Of a DNA stretch of 64,000 nucleotides, positions 45,458 to 54,317 are shown one piece after another (within the stretch, counting starts at the first letter, position 1; each line of letters begins with the position of its first letter). The notes beneath the pieces are model-generated. The model did not search any database and was not told where the DNA came from. It saw nothing but the letters and a program-made list of their open reading frames with translations. The position numbers were made by a program, and so were the translations under genes. The stretch is from Alphaproteobacteria bacterium (lineage in GTDB: Bacteria; Pseudomonadota; Alphaproteobacteria; Sphingomonadales; Sphingomonadaceae). The stretch covers positions 62,001 through 126,000 of the forward strand of contig JAFAZW010000081.1 of NCBI GenBank assembly GCA_019239415.1, read 5' to 3'.

Positions 45458-46930
45458 TCATCGCTTCCCCAGCCTCGCCAGCAGCCCCGGCCTCGCCCGC
45501 CTCTCGAACAGTTCGTCCGGCCCCTCCGGGTCGAGGCGCTCGCTGTCGGCCATCTCCCGTTCGAGGGCATTGAACTCGGGCGGCTCGAACGGGATCAGGG
45601 TCCGCCCCGGCCCCCGCAGCCGCTCGATCGTGGCGATGATCGAGCCGGTCGCCGCGATCAGCGCCGCCACCTCCTCGGCGCGGCGGCCGAAATGCTCGGC
45701 GATGAGGTCGGCGCGGATCGCGGCCACGGCCTGCCGCGCGGCTTCGCCGCCGCGCGCGTCGACGGTGAGGTCGCACTCGCTGTCGAGGCCCATCGAGCGA
45801 TTGTTGAAGTTGGCCGAGCCGACCCGGAGCGCGACGTCGTCGACGATCATGATCTTGGCGTGGACGTAGATGTCGGCGCCGCCCTCGGTCACCGGCGAAT
45901 AGATGCGGAAGCGGCCGTGGCGGTCGCGCCGCTTGACCGCCGCGAACAATTCGGCCCGCGCCGCGCCCATCACTTCCTCGTCGAGCCAGCCGAGCGCCGT
46001 CTTCGGATTGACGATGACGAATTCCGGCCCGAGCGGCTCCGCCAGCCGCTTCGCGATCGCCTCGGCGATCACGCGCGACGAGAAATATTGCGTCTCGATA
46101 TAGACGTGCCTCTCGGCCGCCGCGATCATGTCGGCGAACAGCGCCTCGACCTCGCGCACCTCCCGGACCGGACCGTCGTCCGACAGCGTGCGCGAGATCG
46201 CGACCGGAACGTTCCGGAAAGCGGGCCGGAGCCGCGCCGGCCACAGCCCATCTCCGGCCGGTCGCTGCCGGGCGGGCGGAAGTTTTCGTCCGGTGGCCGC
46301 CTCCCATCGCAGCCGGGCGAGATCGCCGAGCGCCCGGGCGGCGGGCCCCGTCACCGCCATCGTCGCGTCGTGCCAGGGTTCGTAGCAGCGGCCGGTCCAG
46401 GGCGTGCGGCGGCCGGGGTCGTCGTCGCGGTGGTGGCGCGTGTCCCAGCGGTCGCCGGTGATGTCGATGCCGCCGCAGAAGGCCAATTCGTCGTCGATGA
46501 CGAGGATCTTCTGGTGGTGGCTGCCGTCGAGCGGGTGGCTGTGGTCCCACTTTATCCGGATGTTCCGGTCGAGCCACCAGCGCGCCAACCGGAAAGCGGT
46601 GAATCCGCGGGTCGGCAGGCTGAGCAGCCCCTCGTCCCAGGCGAGAATAGTGATCTCCAGCCCGGGCCGGTTGCGGCTGAGCCACGTGAACAGCGCCCCG
46701 AGCTGGGTCGGCGCGTCCTTGACGCGCTTCTCCTCGAGCAGGTGCACGCGGGTATCGACATCCCACCCGATCAGGAAGATCTGCGACCTGGCCTTCAACA
46801 TCGCCTCGAAGGCGATGGCGTAATAATCCTCCGCATCCACGATCAGCGCCGCCTCGCGGGCCTCGGCGATCTGCCAGCAATTGCGGCCCGGATCGAGGAA
46901 GGAGGAGCCCACAGGGCGCCGAACGCGCAC
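45458..46930 (-). CDS. Phospholipase D-family protein (cardiolipin synthase-like)
   Basis: 490 residues from GTG 46930. Both catalytic HKD motifs are present: HHQKILVIDD in the first half and HAKIMIVDD in the second, each followed by the GGID or GSANFNNRSMG segment. It could hydrolyse phospholipids or synthesise cardiolipin by transphosphatidylation. There is no N-terminal membrane segment, unlike ClsA, so it is closer to soluble PLD or ClsB-type proteins. Confidence 0.9.
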   Translation of the reverse strand: MRVRRPVGSSFLDPGRNCWQIAEAREAALIVDAEDYYAIAFEAMLKARSQIFLIGWDVDTRVHLLEEKRVKDAPTQLGALFTWLSRNRPGLEITILAWDEGLLSLPTRGFTAFRLARWWLDRNIRIKWDHSHPLDGSHHQKILVIDDELAFCGGIDITGDRWDTRHHRDDDPGRRTPWTGRCYEPWHDATMAVTGPAARALGDLARLRWEAATGRKLPPARQRPAGDGLWPARLRPAFRNVPVAISRTLSDDGPVREVREVEALFADMIAAAERHVYIETQYFSSRVIAEAIAKRLAEPLGPEFVIVNPKTALGWLDEEVMGAARAELFAAVKRRDRHGRFRIYSPVTEGGADIYVHAKIMIVDDVALRVGSANFNNRSMGLDSECDLTVDARGGEAARQAVAAIRADLIAEHFGRRAEEVAALIAATGSIIATIERLRGPGRTLIPFEPPEFNALEREMADSERLDPEGPDELFERRARPGLLARLGKR

Positions 46931-46989
46931 GCCGCGGCCCGGTTGCGACCCCGTCCACGCGCCGCTGTCCTGGGCCCGAGGCTCTTCCC

Positions 46990-47073
46990 GTCATCCCGGC
47001 GAAAGCCGGGATCTCTATGCGGAAAAGACGCCGCAGATCGCCGCAGGGAGATCCCGGCTTCCGCCGGGATGAC
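46990..47073. repeat. Intergenic inverted repeat (GTCATCCCGGC family)
   Basis: Arms 46990-47015 and 47048-47073 around a 32-bp spacer. It lies between the PLD gene and a small zinc-ribbon-like gene, both leftward. Confidence 0.82.
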
Positions 47074-47075
47074 GG

Positions 47076-47267
47076 TCAGGCGGCGACGCTCCAGCCGAGT
47101 TGCTCCGCACGCGCCATCGCCGCGGCGGCCTCGGCGGCTTCGCGGGCGTCCTCGAGGGCGTCGGAGATCGGCCCCGGCGCGATCCAGCCGCAGCGCGGGC
47201 AGGCGCTGTCGTTGCGGACGGGCGCGTGCACGCCCCACGGCCGCGCCGGCGAACAGCTGAGACTCAT
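47076..47267 (-). CDS. Small protein with one CxxC knuckle
   Basis: 63 residues from ATG 47267 with GGGAG 8 nt upstream. It contains DSACPRCGWIAPG, a single CxxC, and an Ala/Glu-rich helix behind it. Zinc binding by a dimer is possible. The family is unknown to me. It ends 2 bp from the repeat at 46990-47073. Confidence 0.5.
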   Translation of the reverse strand: MSLSCSPARPWGVHAPVRNDSACPRCGWIAPGPISDALEDAREAAEAAAAMARAEQLGWSVAA

Positions 47268-47308
47268 ACGCTTCACTCCCGCCCCCGGGTGATCGATTCA
47301 CGATTATG

Positions 47309-47332
47309 TATAATTATGCAGTAAACTGCATA
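47309..47332 (+). promoter_or_regulatory. TATAAT box with adjoining 18-bp palindrome (operator) before the SDR gene
   Basis: A consensus -10 TATAAT at 47309-47314 is followed at once by TATGCAGT-AA-ACTGCATA (47315-47332), a perfect 8-bp inverted repeat with a 2-bp spacer, in an AT-rich island. A protein bound there would block transcription, so a repressor site is likely. No -35 consensus is seen and the regulator is not encoded next to it. Confidence 0.6.
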
Positions 47333-47409
47333 CAAGAGCTTTGGCCGCACCCTTGTCCCCTCCCCCTTCCCGGCTCTAGGAGCCTGGCCAACCGACAGGG
47401 AGTGAGACC

Positions 47410-48192
47410 ATGAAGCTCGACAACAGCATTGCCGCCGTCGTCACCGGCGCCGCCTCCGGGCTCGGCGAGGCGACGGCGCGGGCGCTCGCCGCGCGCGGCG
47501 TCAAGGTCGCGGTGTTCGACCGCGACGAGGAGAAAGGCGAGAAGGTCGCCGGCGAGATCGGCGGCGTCTTCGCCAAGGTCGACGTGACGTTGGACGAAGC
47601 GGTCGACGCCGGGCTCGCCAAGGCGCGCGAGGCGCATGGGCAGGAGCGGATCCTGGTCAATTGCGCCGGCGTCGCCAACGCGGTGAAGACGGTCGGGCGC
47701 GACAAGGCGACGGGGGAGCCCAAGCCCTATCCGATCCACCAGTTCGAGCTGGCCATCCAGATCAACCTGATCGGCACCTTCCGGATGATCGCCAAATCGG
47801 CCTTCGGCATGGTGTCGCTCGACCCGCTCGAGGACGGCGAGCGGGGGGTCATCGTCAACACCGCCTCGGTGGCGGCGCAGGACGGGCAGATCGGCCAGGC
47901 GGCTTACGCGGCCTCGAAGGCCGGCGTGCTCGGCATGGCGCTGCCGATCGCGCGCGACCTCATGAACGAGGGTATCCGGGTCAACACGATCCTGCCGGGC
48001 GTGTTCAAGACGCCGATGGTGGCGATGATGCCGCCCAACGTCCAGGACGCGCTCGGCGCGCAGGTCCCCTTCCCCAAGCGGCTCGGCCAGCCCGAGGAAT
48101 ATGCCCGGCTGGCGCTGTTCATGGCGGAGAATCCGTACTTGAACGGCGAATATGTCCGCCTCGACGGCGGGATCAGGATGGCGCCGCGCTGA
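47410..48192 (+). CDS. Short-chain dehydrogenase, 3-hydroxyacyl-CoA dehydrogenase type II-like
   Basis: 260 residues. NAD-binding [12 protein letters not shown] (12-23), NCAGVA, the Ser in [10 protein letters not shown], and the YAASK catalytic pair. The overall sequence resembles HSD10-type 3-hydroxyacyl-CoA dehydrogenases ([29 protein letters not shown]), which act in beta-oxidation. AGGGAG precedes the ATG. An operator-like palindrome lies about 80 bp upstream, and the esterase gene starts on the stop codon. Confidence 0.88.
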   Translation: MKLDNSIAAVVTGAASGLGEATARALAARGVKVAVFDRDEEKGEKVAGEIGGVFAKVDVTLDEAVDAGLAKAREAHGQERILVNCAGVANAVKTVGRDKATGEPKPYPIHQFELAIQINLIGTFRMIAKSAFGMVSLDPLEDGERGVIVNTASVAAQDGQIGQAAYAASKAGVLGMALPIARDLMNEGIRVNTILPGVFKTPMVAMMPPNVQDALGAQVPFPKRLGQPEEYARLALFMAENPYLNGEYVRLDGGIRMAPR

Positions 48193-49181
48193 TGCTGGCG
48201 GCGCTGCTGCTCGCGGCGGCCGCGCCGGCAGCGCTGCCGGTGCATGTCGGCGGCAGGACCGTGCGGGAGGCGGACGGGAGCTATCGGTTCGGCTGGCCCG
48301 CCGTCTATTTCGAGAGCCGGTTTTGGGGGCGCGGCGTCACCGTCGACGTGGCCAGCGACACCGACATCTACCGGCTGCTGGTCGACGGGGGCGAGCGGCT
48401 GCGGCTGGAGCGGCCGCACGGGCCGGTGACGGTGGCGGGGCTCGCGCCGGGGGAGCATGTCGTGCGGATCGAGAAGCTGACCGAGAGCCAGACCGGCGGC
48501 GGGCGGTTCCGGGGCTTCTTCCTCGCGGGACCCGGCCGGCGGCTGGCGCCGCCCCGCGCCAGGCCCGGCGTCGAGTTCGTCGGCGACAGCTACACGGTCG
48601 GCTATGGCGACGCCGCGCCGGGGCGGACCTGCACCCGCCAGGCGGTGCACGACACCACCGACAGCCAGCGCGCCTTCGGGCCGCTCGCGGCGAAGCGGCT
48701 CGGCTACGACTATCGGGTCATCGCCTATTCGGGCTTCGGGATCGTCAGGAACTACAACGGCAATCGGGCCGGCGAGACGATGCCGCTGCTCTACCGGCGC
48801 GCCGGACCGGACGATCCCGCGGCCGCGGGCGCCGACGGCTGGCGGCCGAAGGCGATCGTCGTCAACCTCGGCACCAACGACTTCTCGACGCCGCTCCACG
48901 CCGGCGAAGCTTGGGCGAGCCCGGAGGCGCTGCGCGCCGCCTACCGCGCCGGCTACATCGCCTTCGCGCGGCGGCTGATGGCGGCGCAGCCGCAGGCGCG
49001 GCTGGTGCTGATGGGAGGACCGACTTTCGCCGCCGATGTCGAGGCGGTGGCGAAGGCGCTGGCGAGCCCGCGGGTGCGGACATTGCGGTTCGATGGCCTG
49101 GCGCTGGACGGGTGCGACTGGCACCCGTCGCTGGCGGACCACGAGAAGCTGGCGGCGCTGGTGGAGCCGTTTCTCAGGTGA
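48192..49181 (+). CDS. Carbohydrate esterase family 2-like SGNH hydrolase
   Basis: 329 residues with a short signal peptide (LAALLLAAAAPAALP). An N-terminal jelly-roll (about 20-110) is followed by an SGNH domain: nucleophile Ser133 in FVGDSYTVGYG, GTND in VVNLGTNDFST, and the catalytic Asp-x-His in CDWHPSLADHEK. This two-domain plan is that of CE2 esterases, which remove acetyl groups from polysaccharides. Start ATG 48192 overlaps the SDR stop (TGATG). Confidence 0.87.
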   Translation: MLAALLLAAAAPAALPVHVGGRTVREADGSYRFGWPAVYFESRFWGRGVTVDVASDTDIYRLLVDGGERLRLERPHGPVTVAGLAPGEHVVRIEKLTESQTGGGRFRGFFLAGPGRRLAPPRARPGVEFVGDSYTVGYGDAAPGRTCTRQAVHDTTDSQRAFGPLAAKRLGYDYRVIAYSGFGIVRNYNGNRAGETMPLLYRRAGPDDPAAAGADGWRPKAIVVNLGTNDFSTPLHAGEAWASPEALRAAYRAGYIAFARRLMAAQPQARLVLMGGPTFAADVEAVAKALASPRVRTLRFDGLALDGCDWHPSLADHEKLAALVEPFLR

Positions 49182-49209
49182 ACGGAAGGTGAGGACTCGA
49201 CCGCCACCC

Positions 49210-49295
49210 GTCATCCCGGCGTAAGCCGGGATCTCGTCGGGTGAAGAGCGCTGGGGCCTCGTCCGGAGGGAGATCCCGGCTTTCGCCGGGATGAC
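49210..49295. repeat. Intergenic inverted repeat (GTCATCCCGGC family)
   Basis: Arms 49210-49235 and 49270-49295. It fills the gap between the converging esterase and DUF1501 genes. Confidence 0.85.
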
Positions 49296-49297
49296 GG

Positions 49298-50452
49298 TTA
49301 GGCGCGGATCAGCTTCGGGAGCGCCCGCACCCTGCTCCCGTTCGGGAACAACGCACCCCCAACCCGCGCCGGATCGAGGGCGTAATGCTGGGCGAGGGCG
49401 CCGGCGATGAGGGCGTCGAGGTCCGTCGTCGGCTTCAAGTCGCGGCCTTCGTAGAGCGCCGACCGCGACAGACCGGGCCAATCCGCCACGACCTTGCCGC
49501 CGTCGACGGCGCCGCCGAGCAGCATCGCCGCGGAAGCGGTGCCGTGGTCGGTGCCGCCGGTGCCGTTGGGCGCGGCGGTGCGGCCGAATTCGGTGGCGAC
49601 GAGGACGAGAGTGTTCGACCAGTCGGGGCCGAGGCCGGCCTTGAGCGCCGCCAGCATCGCGTCGAGGCCCTTCAGCTGCAGGCCGAGGCGGGCGCGCTGG
49701 CCGCTGTGGGTGTCCCAGCCGCCGGTCTCGATGAAGGCGATGCGGTTGCCGTTCGGGCCGGCGAGGAGGCGGGCGGCGAGCGCGCCGGTGGCGGCGGCGT
49801 TCTGGCCGCCGGCCGCGGTCAGGTCGCCGGTGAGCTTCCTCGTCGCCATCGCCTCGTTCCACAGCGGCATGAGCTGCGCGTCGCCCCGGTAGAGATCGGC
49901 GACCCGGGCGAGGAGGTCGTCGGTCGGCTGCGGCAAGGCGGAAGGCGCATAGGAGGCCACGTCGCGCGGGCCGCGCAGCGCCAGCGGCACCGTCGAGGAG
50001 ACGGCGATGGCCTTCGCCTCTGCCTGCGGCAGCAGGCCGAGCAGGCGGTTCATCCAGCCGTCCTTCAGCTTGTAGGCGGCGTCGGACCCGCTCTCGAGGA
50101 CGTTCTGGCCGTCGAAATGCGAGCGGTCGCGATAGGGCGAGGCGACGGCGTGGACGAAGAGCGCCTCCTTCGCCTGATAGAGCTTCGCCGTCTCGACCAG
50201 CGACGGGTGGAGCGAGAAGAAGGGATCGAGCTTCGCGCCGGCCGCCGCATCCTCGGCGAAGGCGCCGCGCAAGGCCCCGAAGGCGGGGTCGCCGACGGGC
50301 GCGAGCGTCGCGAGGCCGTCGGCGGCGCCGCGCTGGATGACGAAGACGAAGCGGCGGTCGGTCGCGGCCGTGGCGAAGGCGACCGCCGGGGCGAAGAGGA
50401 AGGCGCTGGCGGCGGCGGCGGTGCCGAGGAAGTGGCGGCGGTTCATGGTCAT
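49298..50452 (-). CDS. DUF1501 (sulfatase-like) Tat-exported protein
   Basis: 384 residues. A Tat-type signal (NRRHFLGTAAAASAFLFAPA) leads into the DUF1501 domain: QRGAADGLATLAPVGDPAF, HFDGQNVLESG, IETGGWDTHSGQ, and ATEFGRTAAPNGTGGTDHGT, the last two resembling metal sites of the alkaline-phosphatase/sulfatase fold. It is co-transcribed with the DUF1800 gene (4-nt overlap). The pair is widespread and its role is not established. Confidence 0.88.
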   Translation of the reverse strand: MTMNRRHFLGTAAAASAFLFAPAVAFATAATDRRFVFVIQRGAADGLATLAPVGDPAFGALRGAFAEDAAAGAKLDPFFSLHPSLVETAKLYQAKEALFVHAVASPYRDRSHFDGQNVLESGSDAAYKLKDGWMNRLLGLLPQAEAKAIAVSSTVPLALRGPRDVASYAPSALPQPTDDLLARVADLYRGDAQLMPLWNEAMATRKLTGDLTAAGGQNAAATGALAARLLAGPNGNRIAFIETGGWDTHSGQRARLGLQLKGLDAMLAALKAGLGPDWSNTLVLVATEFGRTAAPNGTGGTDHGTASAAMLLGGAVDGGKVVADWPGLSRSALYEGRDLKPTTDLDALIAGALAQHYALDPARVGGALFPNGSRVRALPKLIRA

Positions 50453-51957
50453 CTCCTCAGCATCTCGGGCGAGACGAGCAGCAGGGCCAGCGCCTGGCCG
50501 GGGCTTTCGGCGCGGGCGAGCGCCTGGGCCGTCGCGGGGGTGAGGCCGTCGCCGAGCAGCTGCGGCGCGAGCGCGCGGGCGTCGGTGACGTCGGCCGCGC
50601 GGGCGGCGATGCGGTCGGCGGCCTCGACCCGGCGGACGAGGGCGTCGGGACCGGCCCAGGTCGGGGCGATGTCGTCATAGCCGGCCGGCGAGCCCGGCTT
50701 CCAGACCGGCTGGCCGAGCTGGTTCATGATGCCGGCGACCTGCTGCGCCTTCAGGTCCTTGGCGCCGACGGCGCGGAGGGCGGCGACGGTCCAGTCCCAG
50801 GGTGAGCGGAACTTGGCGCCCGGCTGCGACCAGGTCTCCGGCGAGTCGATGAGGACGCGATAGAGGGTCGGCAGGTCGCCGCCGCTCCTGAGGAACGCCG
50901 CTTCGAGCCGGGCGACGAGCGCCGGGGGCGGATCGTCGGCGGCGAAGTGGCGGGCGAGCTTGGTGGCGATGTGGCGCGCCGTCGCGGGGTGGCTTGCGAG
51001 GTCGAGGAGAATGGCGCGGGCCTGCGCCTCGCCCTGCTGGTCGTATCTGCGGCCGAGGATCGTGCGCGCGCCGGGCTCGTGGATCGCGTCGGCGAAGACG
51101 AACTCGCCGGGCGGGCCGGCGACGCCGATGCCGCGGGCGGAGGGGCCACGCAGCAGCCCGCTCACCGTCCAGCCGGTCAGGGCGCGGGCGAATTCGGTGA
51201 CATCGGCCTGAGTGTAGCCGCTGCGCACGCCGACCGTGTGGAGCTCCAATATCTCGCGGCCGAGATTCTCGTTGAGGCCGGCCTTGCGGCCGCGCAGCGC
51301 GACGAAGCGGCCGATGCGGCTCGACGGGCCGACCGACTGGGCCTGGTCGAGGTAGAGCAGCATCGCCGGGTGGCGCTCGACCGCGAGCAGCATGTCGGCG
51401 AAGCGGCCCATGACGTTGGGCCGGATCGCCTCGAACTCGAGCAGGCCGGACAGGCCGATGACCGGCAGCTTGTCGGCCGAGACGGCGAAATGGTTGGCCC
51501 AGAAATGGACCAGCCGCTCGACGAACGGCGCGGGCGTGACGAGCGCGGCATTGGCGCGGGCGCCGACGGCGGCGACGTAATTGTCGCGGACCGACTTCTG
51601 GATGAACTTGCGGGTCTCGTCGGGGAGGCCGGCGAGCTGGTCCTTCATCGCCACGGCGACCGGGTCGTCGGGCCTGGCCGGCGCCTCCGCCATCGCGGCG
51701 GGCATCGCGGCCGGCTTCGGCGGCGCCGCCTGGCGAAGGCCGGGCACCGCGCGGGTCGCCTCGAGATAGTCGGCGAGCTGCTGCGCGACCTCGGCCCGCG
51801 GCGGCACCGCGGCGATGACGGGCGGCTTCGGCTCGAACCGGTCGAGCTGGGCGGTGAGCCAGCGCTTCGGATCGTCAGGGAGCGGCTCGCCGCGGCGGGC
51901 GCCGAGGCCGAAGCGGCCCAATGCCAGGTAGGTGGGCGCGAGATAGGAGGACGTCAT
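50449..51957 (-). CDS. DUF1800 domain protein
   Basis: 502 residues. Family marks: ALGRFGLGARRGE, LVHFWANHFAVSADK, LDQAQSVGPSSRIG, NENLGREILELHTVGV and YTQADVTEFARALTGW. These proteins nearly always precede a DUF1501 gene, as here; function unknown. No clear signal peptide is seen, so export may depend on the Tat partner. Confidence 0.9.
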   Translation of the reverse strand: MTSSYLAPTYLALGRFGLGARRGEPLPDDPKRWLTAQLDRFEPKPPVIAAVPPRAEVAQQLADYLEATRAVPGLRQAAPPKPAAMPAAMAEAPARPDDPVAVAMKDQLAGLPDETRKFIQKSVRDNYVAAVGARANAALVTPAPFVERLVHFWANHFAVSADKLPVIGLSGLLEFEAIRPNVMGRFADMLLAVERHPAMLLYLDQAQSVGPSSRIGRFVALRGRKAGLNENLGREILELHTVGVRSGYTQADVTEFARALTGWTVSGLLRGPSARGIGVAGPPGEFVFADAIHEPGARTILGRRYDQQGEAQARAILLDLASHPATARHIATKLARHFAADDPPPALVARLEAAFLRSGGDLPTLYRVLIDSPETWSQPGAKFRSPWDWTVAALRAVGAKDLKAQQVAGIMNQLGQPVWKPGSPAGYDDIAPTWAGPDALVRRVEAADRIAARAADVTDARALAPQLLGDGLTPATAQALARAESPGQALALLLVSPEMLRR

Positions 51958-52023
51958 GGACCCGCCGCATAGCAGCTTTTCGCTGCCGGCGGGATGAACA
52001 AGCGGACAGGCGGGCGCGGGTGG

Positions 52024-52061
52024 GGACAGTCACTCGCCGCGCTGTCGCCGCGCTGTCCCCG
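52024..52061. repeat. GGGGACAGTCAC-type repeat, short copy
   Basis: GGGGACAGTCACTCGCCGCG followed by a CGCGCTGTCCCC end makes a short imperfect inverted repeat. It belongs to the family seen at 10813 and 52557 and ends next to the stop of the glycine-rich small gene. Confidence 0.55.
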
Positions 52062-52062
52062 C

Positions 52063-52272
52063 TCAGTGGTGCCGCCGCGCCTTCTTCTTCGCCATGTGGC
52101 GGCCGGCGAGGCAGCCGACGGCGGCGCCGGCGACGGCGTGGCCCTTGCCGACATAATGGCCGGCGACGCCGCCCACGAGCGCGCCCTTGATGCAGCCCTT
52201 GGCATCGGCCGCGGGGCCGGTGCCCAGAAGGGAGAAGGCCGCGACCGCCGCGGCGAGCGGGAAGATGCGCAT
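52063..52272 (-). CDS. Small secreted glycine-zipper-like protein
   Basis: 69 residues with a signal peptide (RIFPLAAAVAAFSLLG...ADA). The mature part KGALVGGVAGHYVGKGHAVA has spaced glycines like the glycine-zipper proteins of the outer membrane and ends in a basic stretch KKKARRHH. ATG 52272 follows GGAG. No close family name is known to me. Confidence 0.65.
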   Translation of the reverse strand: MRIFPLAAAVAAFSLLGTGPAADAKGCIKGALVGGVAGHYVGKGHAVAGAAVGCLAGRHMAKKKARRHH

Positions 52273-52556
52273 GACGGGTCTCCGAATCGGTGTCCGCACG
52301 GCGAACGGGCGCCGCCCGCGGCCGTTCCGGCGCCGCCGCGAGCCGCCGCGCCCGTGCGACGAGCGGAAGATGGGGGCTGATATGTTCCGTGTTTGTGTTA
52401 TGTTCACACGACTCGAGTCGGCTCTTTGACGTCGTGGATCGAACGCATGGGCTGGGCCGGCGACGCGGCCCGCCTCCGCGCCGCCCTGCGCGCGGGCGGC
52501 GCGGCGAGGAGGGAAGAGCGCGGAGGCCGCATGGGGCGAAATTAGCGCGCGGCTGT

Positions 52557-52705
52557 GACGGGGACAGTCACTTTCCGCGCCGCGGTGCGAGGATGTTGGC
52601 CGCGGCGGGTGAAAGTGACTGTCCCCTCCGCCACGGCCTCGTCGGTGATTGACGGGGACAGTCACTTTCCGCGCCGCGGTGCGAGGATGTTGGCCGCGGC
52701 GGGTG
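52557..52705. repeat. Duplicated 55-bp GGGGACAGTCAC repeats
   Basis: The 55 bases at 52557-52611 recur exactly at 52651-52705. The first copy is complete, with the complement of its start (AAAGTGACTGTCCC) at 52612-52625; the second lacks that right arm. The gap 52273-52915 contains these, the repeats at 52748 and 52824, and an AT-rich stretch at 52381-52406, but no convincing gene. Confidence 0.88.
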
Positions 52706-52747
52706 CGACGAATCGTGAGTTCCCGGCGCGCGGCGTCGCCGCAATGC

Positions 52748-52833
52748 GTCATCCCGGCGGAAGCCGGGATCTCCATCCGGAAAAGGCGCAAGAGCCTTGC
52801 ACCCCACGAGATCCCGGCTTTCGCCGGGATGAC
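52748..52833. repeat. Intergenic inverted repeat (GTCATCCCGGC family)
   Basis: Arms 52748-52773 and 52808-52833 (GAGATCCCGGCTTTCGCCGG...). Its right end is also the first part of the tandem repeat that follows. Confidence 0.85.
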
Positions 52834-52897
52834 GGAGGGTGGCCGGGATGACGGAGGGTGGCGGGATGACGGAAGGTAGCGGGATGACCGAGGGTAG
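52824..52897. repeat. Tandem 18/19-bp minisatellite
   Basis: Four units of CCGGGATGACGGAGGGTGG: 52824-52842 and 52843-52861 are identical, 52862-52879 and 52880-52897 are one base shorter with a few changes. The first unit starts in the right arm of the preceding inverted repeat, so the array grew out of that element. Confidence 0.85.
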
Positions 52898-52915
52898 CGG
52901 CGATGATCGGGCCGT

Positions 52916-54295
52916 TCAGCCCCTCCCCTCAAGCGCGGCGACGAAGTTCCTGCGCCACCAGACGACGTCCTCCTCGGCGACGCAGGCGTTCATCGCGCGC
53001 CAGCGGCGGATGCGCTCCTCCTTCGGCATGGCGATGGCGCGGCGGATGGCGTCGGAAATGTCCTCCTTGCTGTAGGGGTTGACGAGCAGGGCGTCCTTCA
53101 GCTGCAGCGCCGCGCCGGCGAAGCGGGAGAGGATGAGGATGCCGGGGTCCTCCGGGTCCTGGGCGGCGACATATTCCTTGGCGACGAGGTTCATGCCGTC
53201 CCTGAGCGGCGTCACCAGGGCGATCTTGGCGGCGCGGTAGAAGCCGGCGAGATCCTCGCGGCCATAGCCCTGGTTGACGTAGCGGATCGGCACCCAGTCG
53301 ACTTCGGCGAACTCGCCGTTGATGCGGCCGCTGAGCTCGTCGAGGCTCTCGCGGATCGCCTCGTAGGTGTGGACCTCGCCGCGCGACGGCGGCGCGATCT
53401 GGAGGAGGAAGAGCTTGCCGAGGCAATCCCCATTGTCCTCGAGGAAGCGGCGATAGCCCTCGAACCGCTCGGCGAGGCCCTTGGAATAATCGAGCCGGTC
53501 GACGCCGATGATGGTGTGGCGGCCCGCGGCGCTCTCGGTGAGGCGGGCGCAGGCCTCCCGCGCCTGCGCGCTCGCCGCCGCCTCCTGGAATTCCTTGTAG
53601 TCGATGCCGATCGGATAGGCGGCGGCGTGGACCGAGCGGTCGCCGACATGGACGGTGCCGTCCGCCTCGCAATGGCCGCCGAGCTCGCGCTCGACGTAAT
53701 TCTGGAAGCTCTCCAGCCATTCCGGGGTCTGGAAGCCGATCACGTCGTACGCGAGGAGCGAGAGGACGAGCCGCTCGTGCGCGGGCAGCGAGGTCAGCAG
53801 CCGCGCCGGCGGCCAGGGGATGTGGAGGAAGAAGCCGATGCGGTTCCTGAGACCGCGTTCCCTGAGTTGCGCGCCGAGCGGGATCAGATGATAGTCGTGG
53901 ATCCAGACGAGGTCGTCCGGATCGATCAGCGGCTGGACGGTCTCGGCGAAGCGCTCGTTGACCCGTTCGTAGCCCGAGCCGAAGCTGCGGTCGTATTCGG
54001 CGAGGTCGATCCGGTAGTGGAAGAGCGGCCACAAGGTGCGGTTGGCGTAGCCGTTATAATATTCGTCGACGTCCTGCGCCTCGAGGTCGATCGTCGCCGA
54101 GGCGACGCCGTCGTGGCGGGCGAAGTCGATATGACCGGTGAAGGCGTCGGTGACCCGGCCCGACCAGCCGAACCACAGCCCCTTATATTCGCGCAGCGCC
54201 GCGGACAAAGCGACGGCGAGGCCGCCCTGCGCGCCCCCCTCCCCCTCGGGCTTGGGCGCGGCGACGCGGTTGGAGATGACGATCAGGCGGGACAT
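52916..54295 (-). CDS. otsA: Trehalose-6-phosphate synthase
   Basis: 459 residues of GT20 type. VISNRVAAPK, FGWSGRV, WIHDYHLIPLGAQLRER, GFFLHIPWP, GVDRLDYSKGL and PLRDGMNLVAKEY are the known substrate-binding motifs. It joins UDP-glucose and glucose-6-phosphate to trehalose-6-phosphate, an osmotic protectant precursor. It lies last in the otsB-GH15-otsA set, all leftward. Confidence 0.96.
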   Translation of the reverse strand: MSRLIVISNRVAAPKPEGEGGAQGGLAVALSAALREYKGLWFGWSGRVTDAFTGHIDFARHDGVASATIDLEAQDVDEYYNGYANRTLWPLFHYRIDLAEYDRSFGSGYERVNERFAETVQPLIDPDDLVWIHDYHLIPLGAQLRERGLRNRIGFFLHIPWPPARLLTSLPAHERLVLSLLAYDVIGFQTPEWLESFQNYVERELGGHCEADGTVHVGDRSVHAAAYPIGIDYKEFQEAAASAQAREACARLTESAAGRHTIIGVDRLDYSKGLAERFEGYRRFLEDNGDCLGKLFLLQIAPPSRGEVHTYEAIRESLDELSGRINGEFAEVDWVPIRYVNQGYGREDLAGFYRAAKIALVTPLRDGMNLVAKEYVAAQDPEDPGILILSRFAGAALQLKDALLVNPYSKEDISDAIRRAIAMPKEERIRRWRAMNACVAEEDVVWWRRNFVAALEGRG

Positions 54296-54317
54296 GGGGG
54301 GTTCCGGTTGGAGTGCA

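Noticed and set aside
52384-52405. LexA (SOS) box
   Set aside because: The two GTTC motifs are 14 nt apart rather than 7, and no SOS gene follows.
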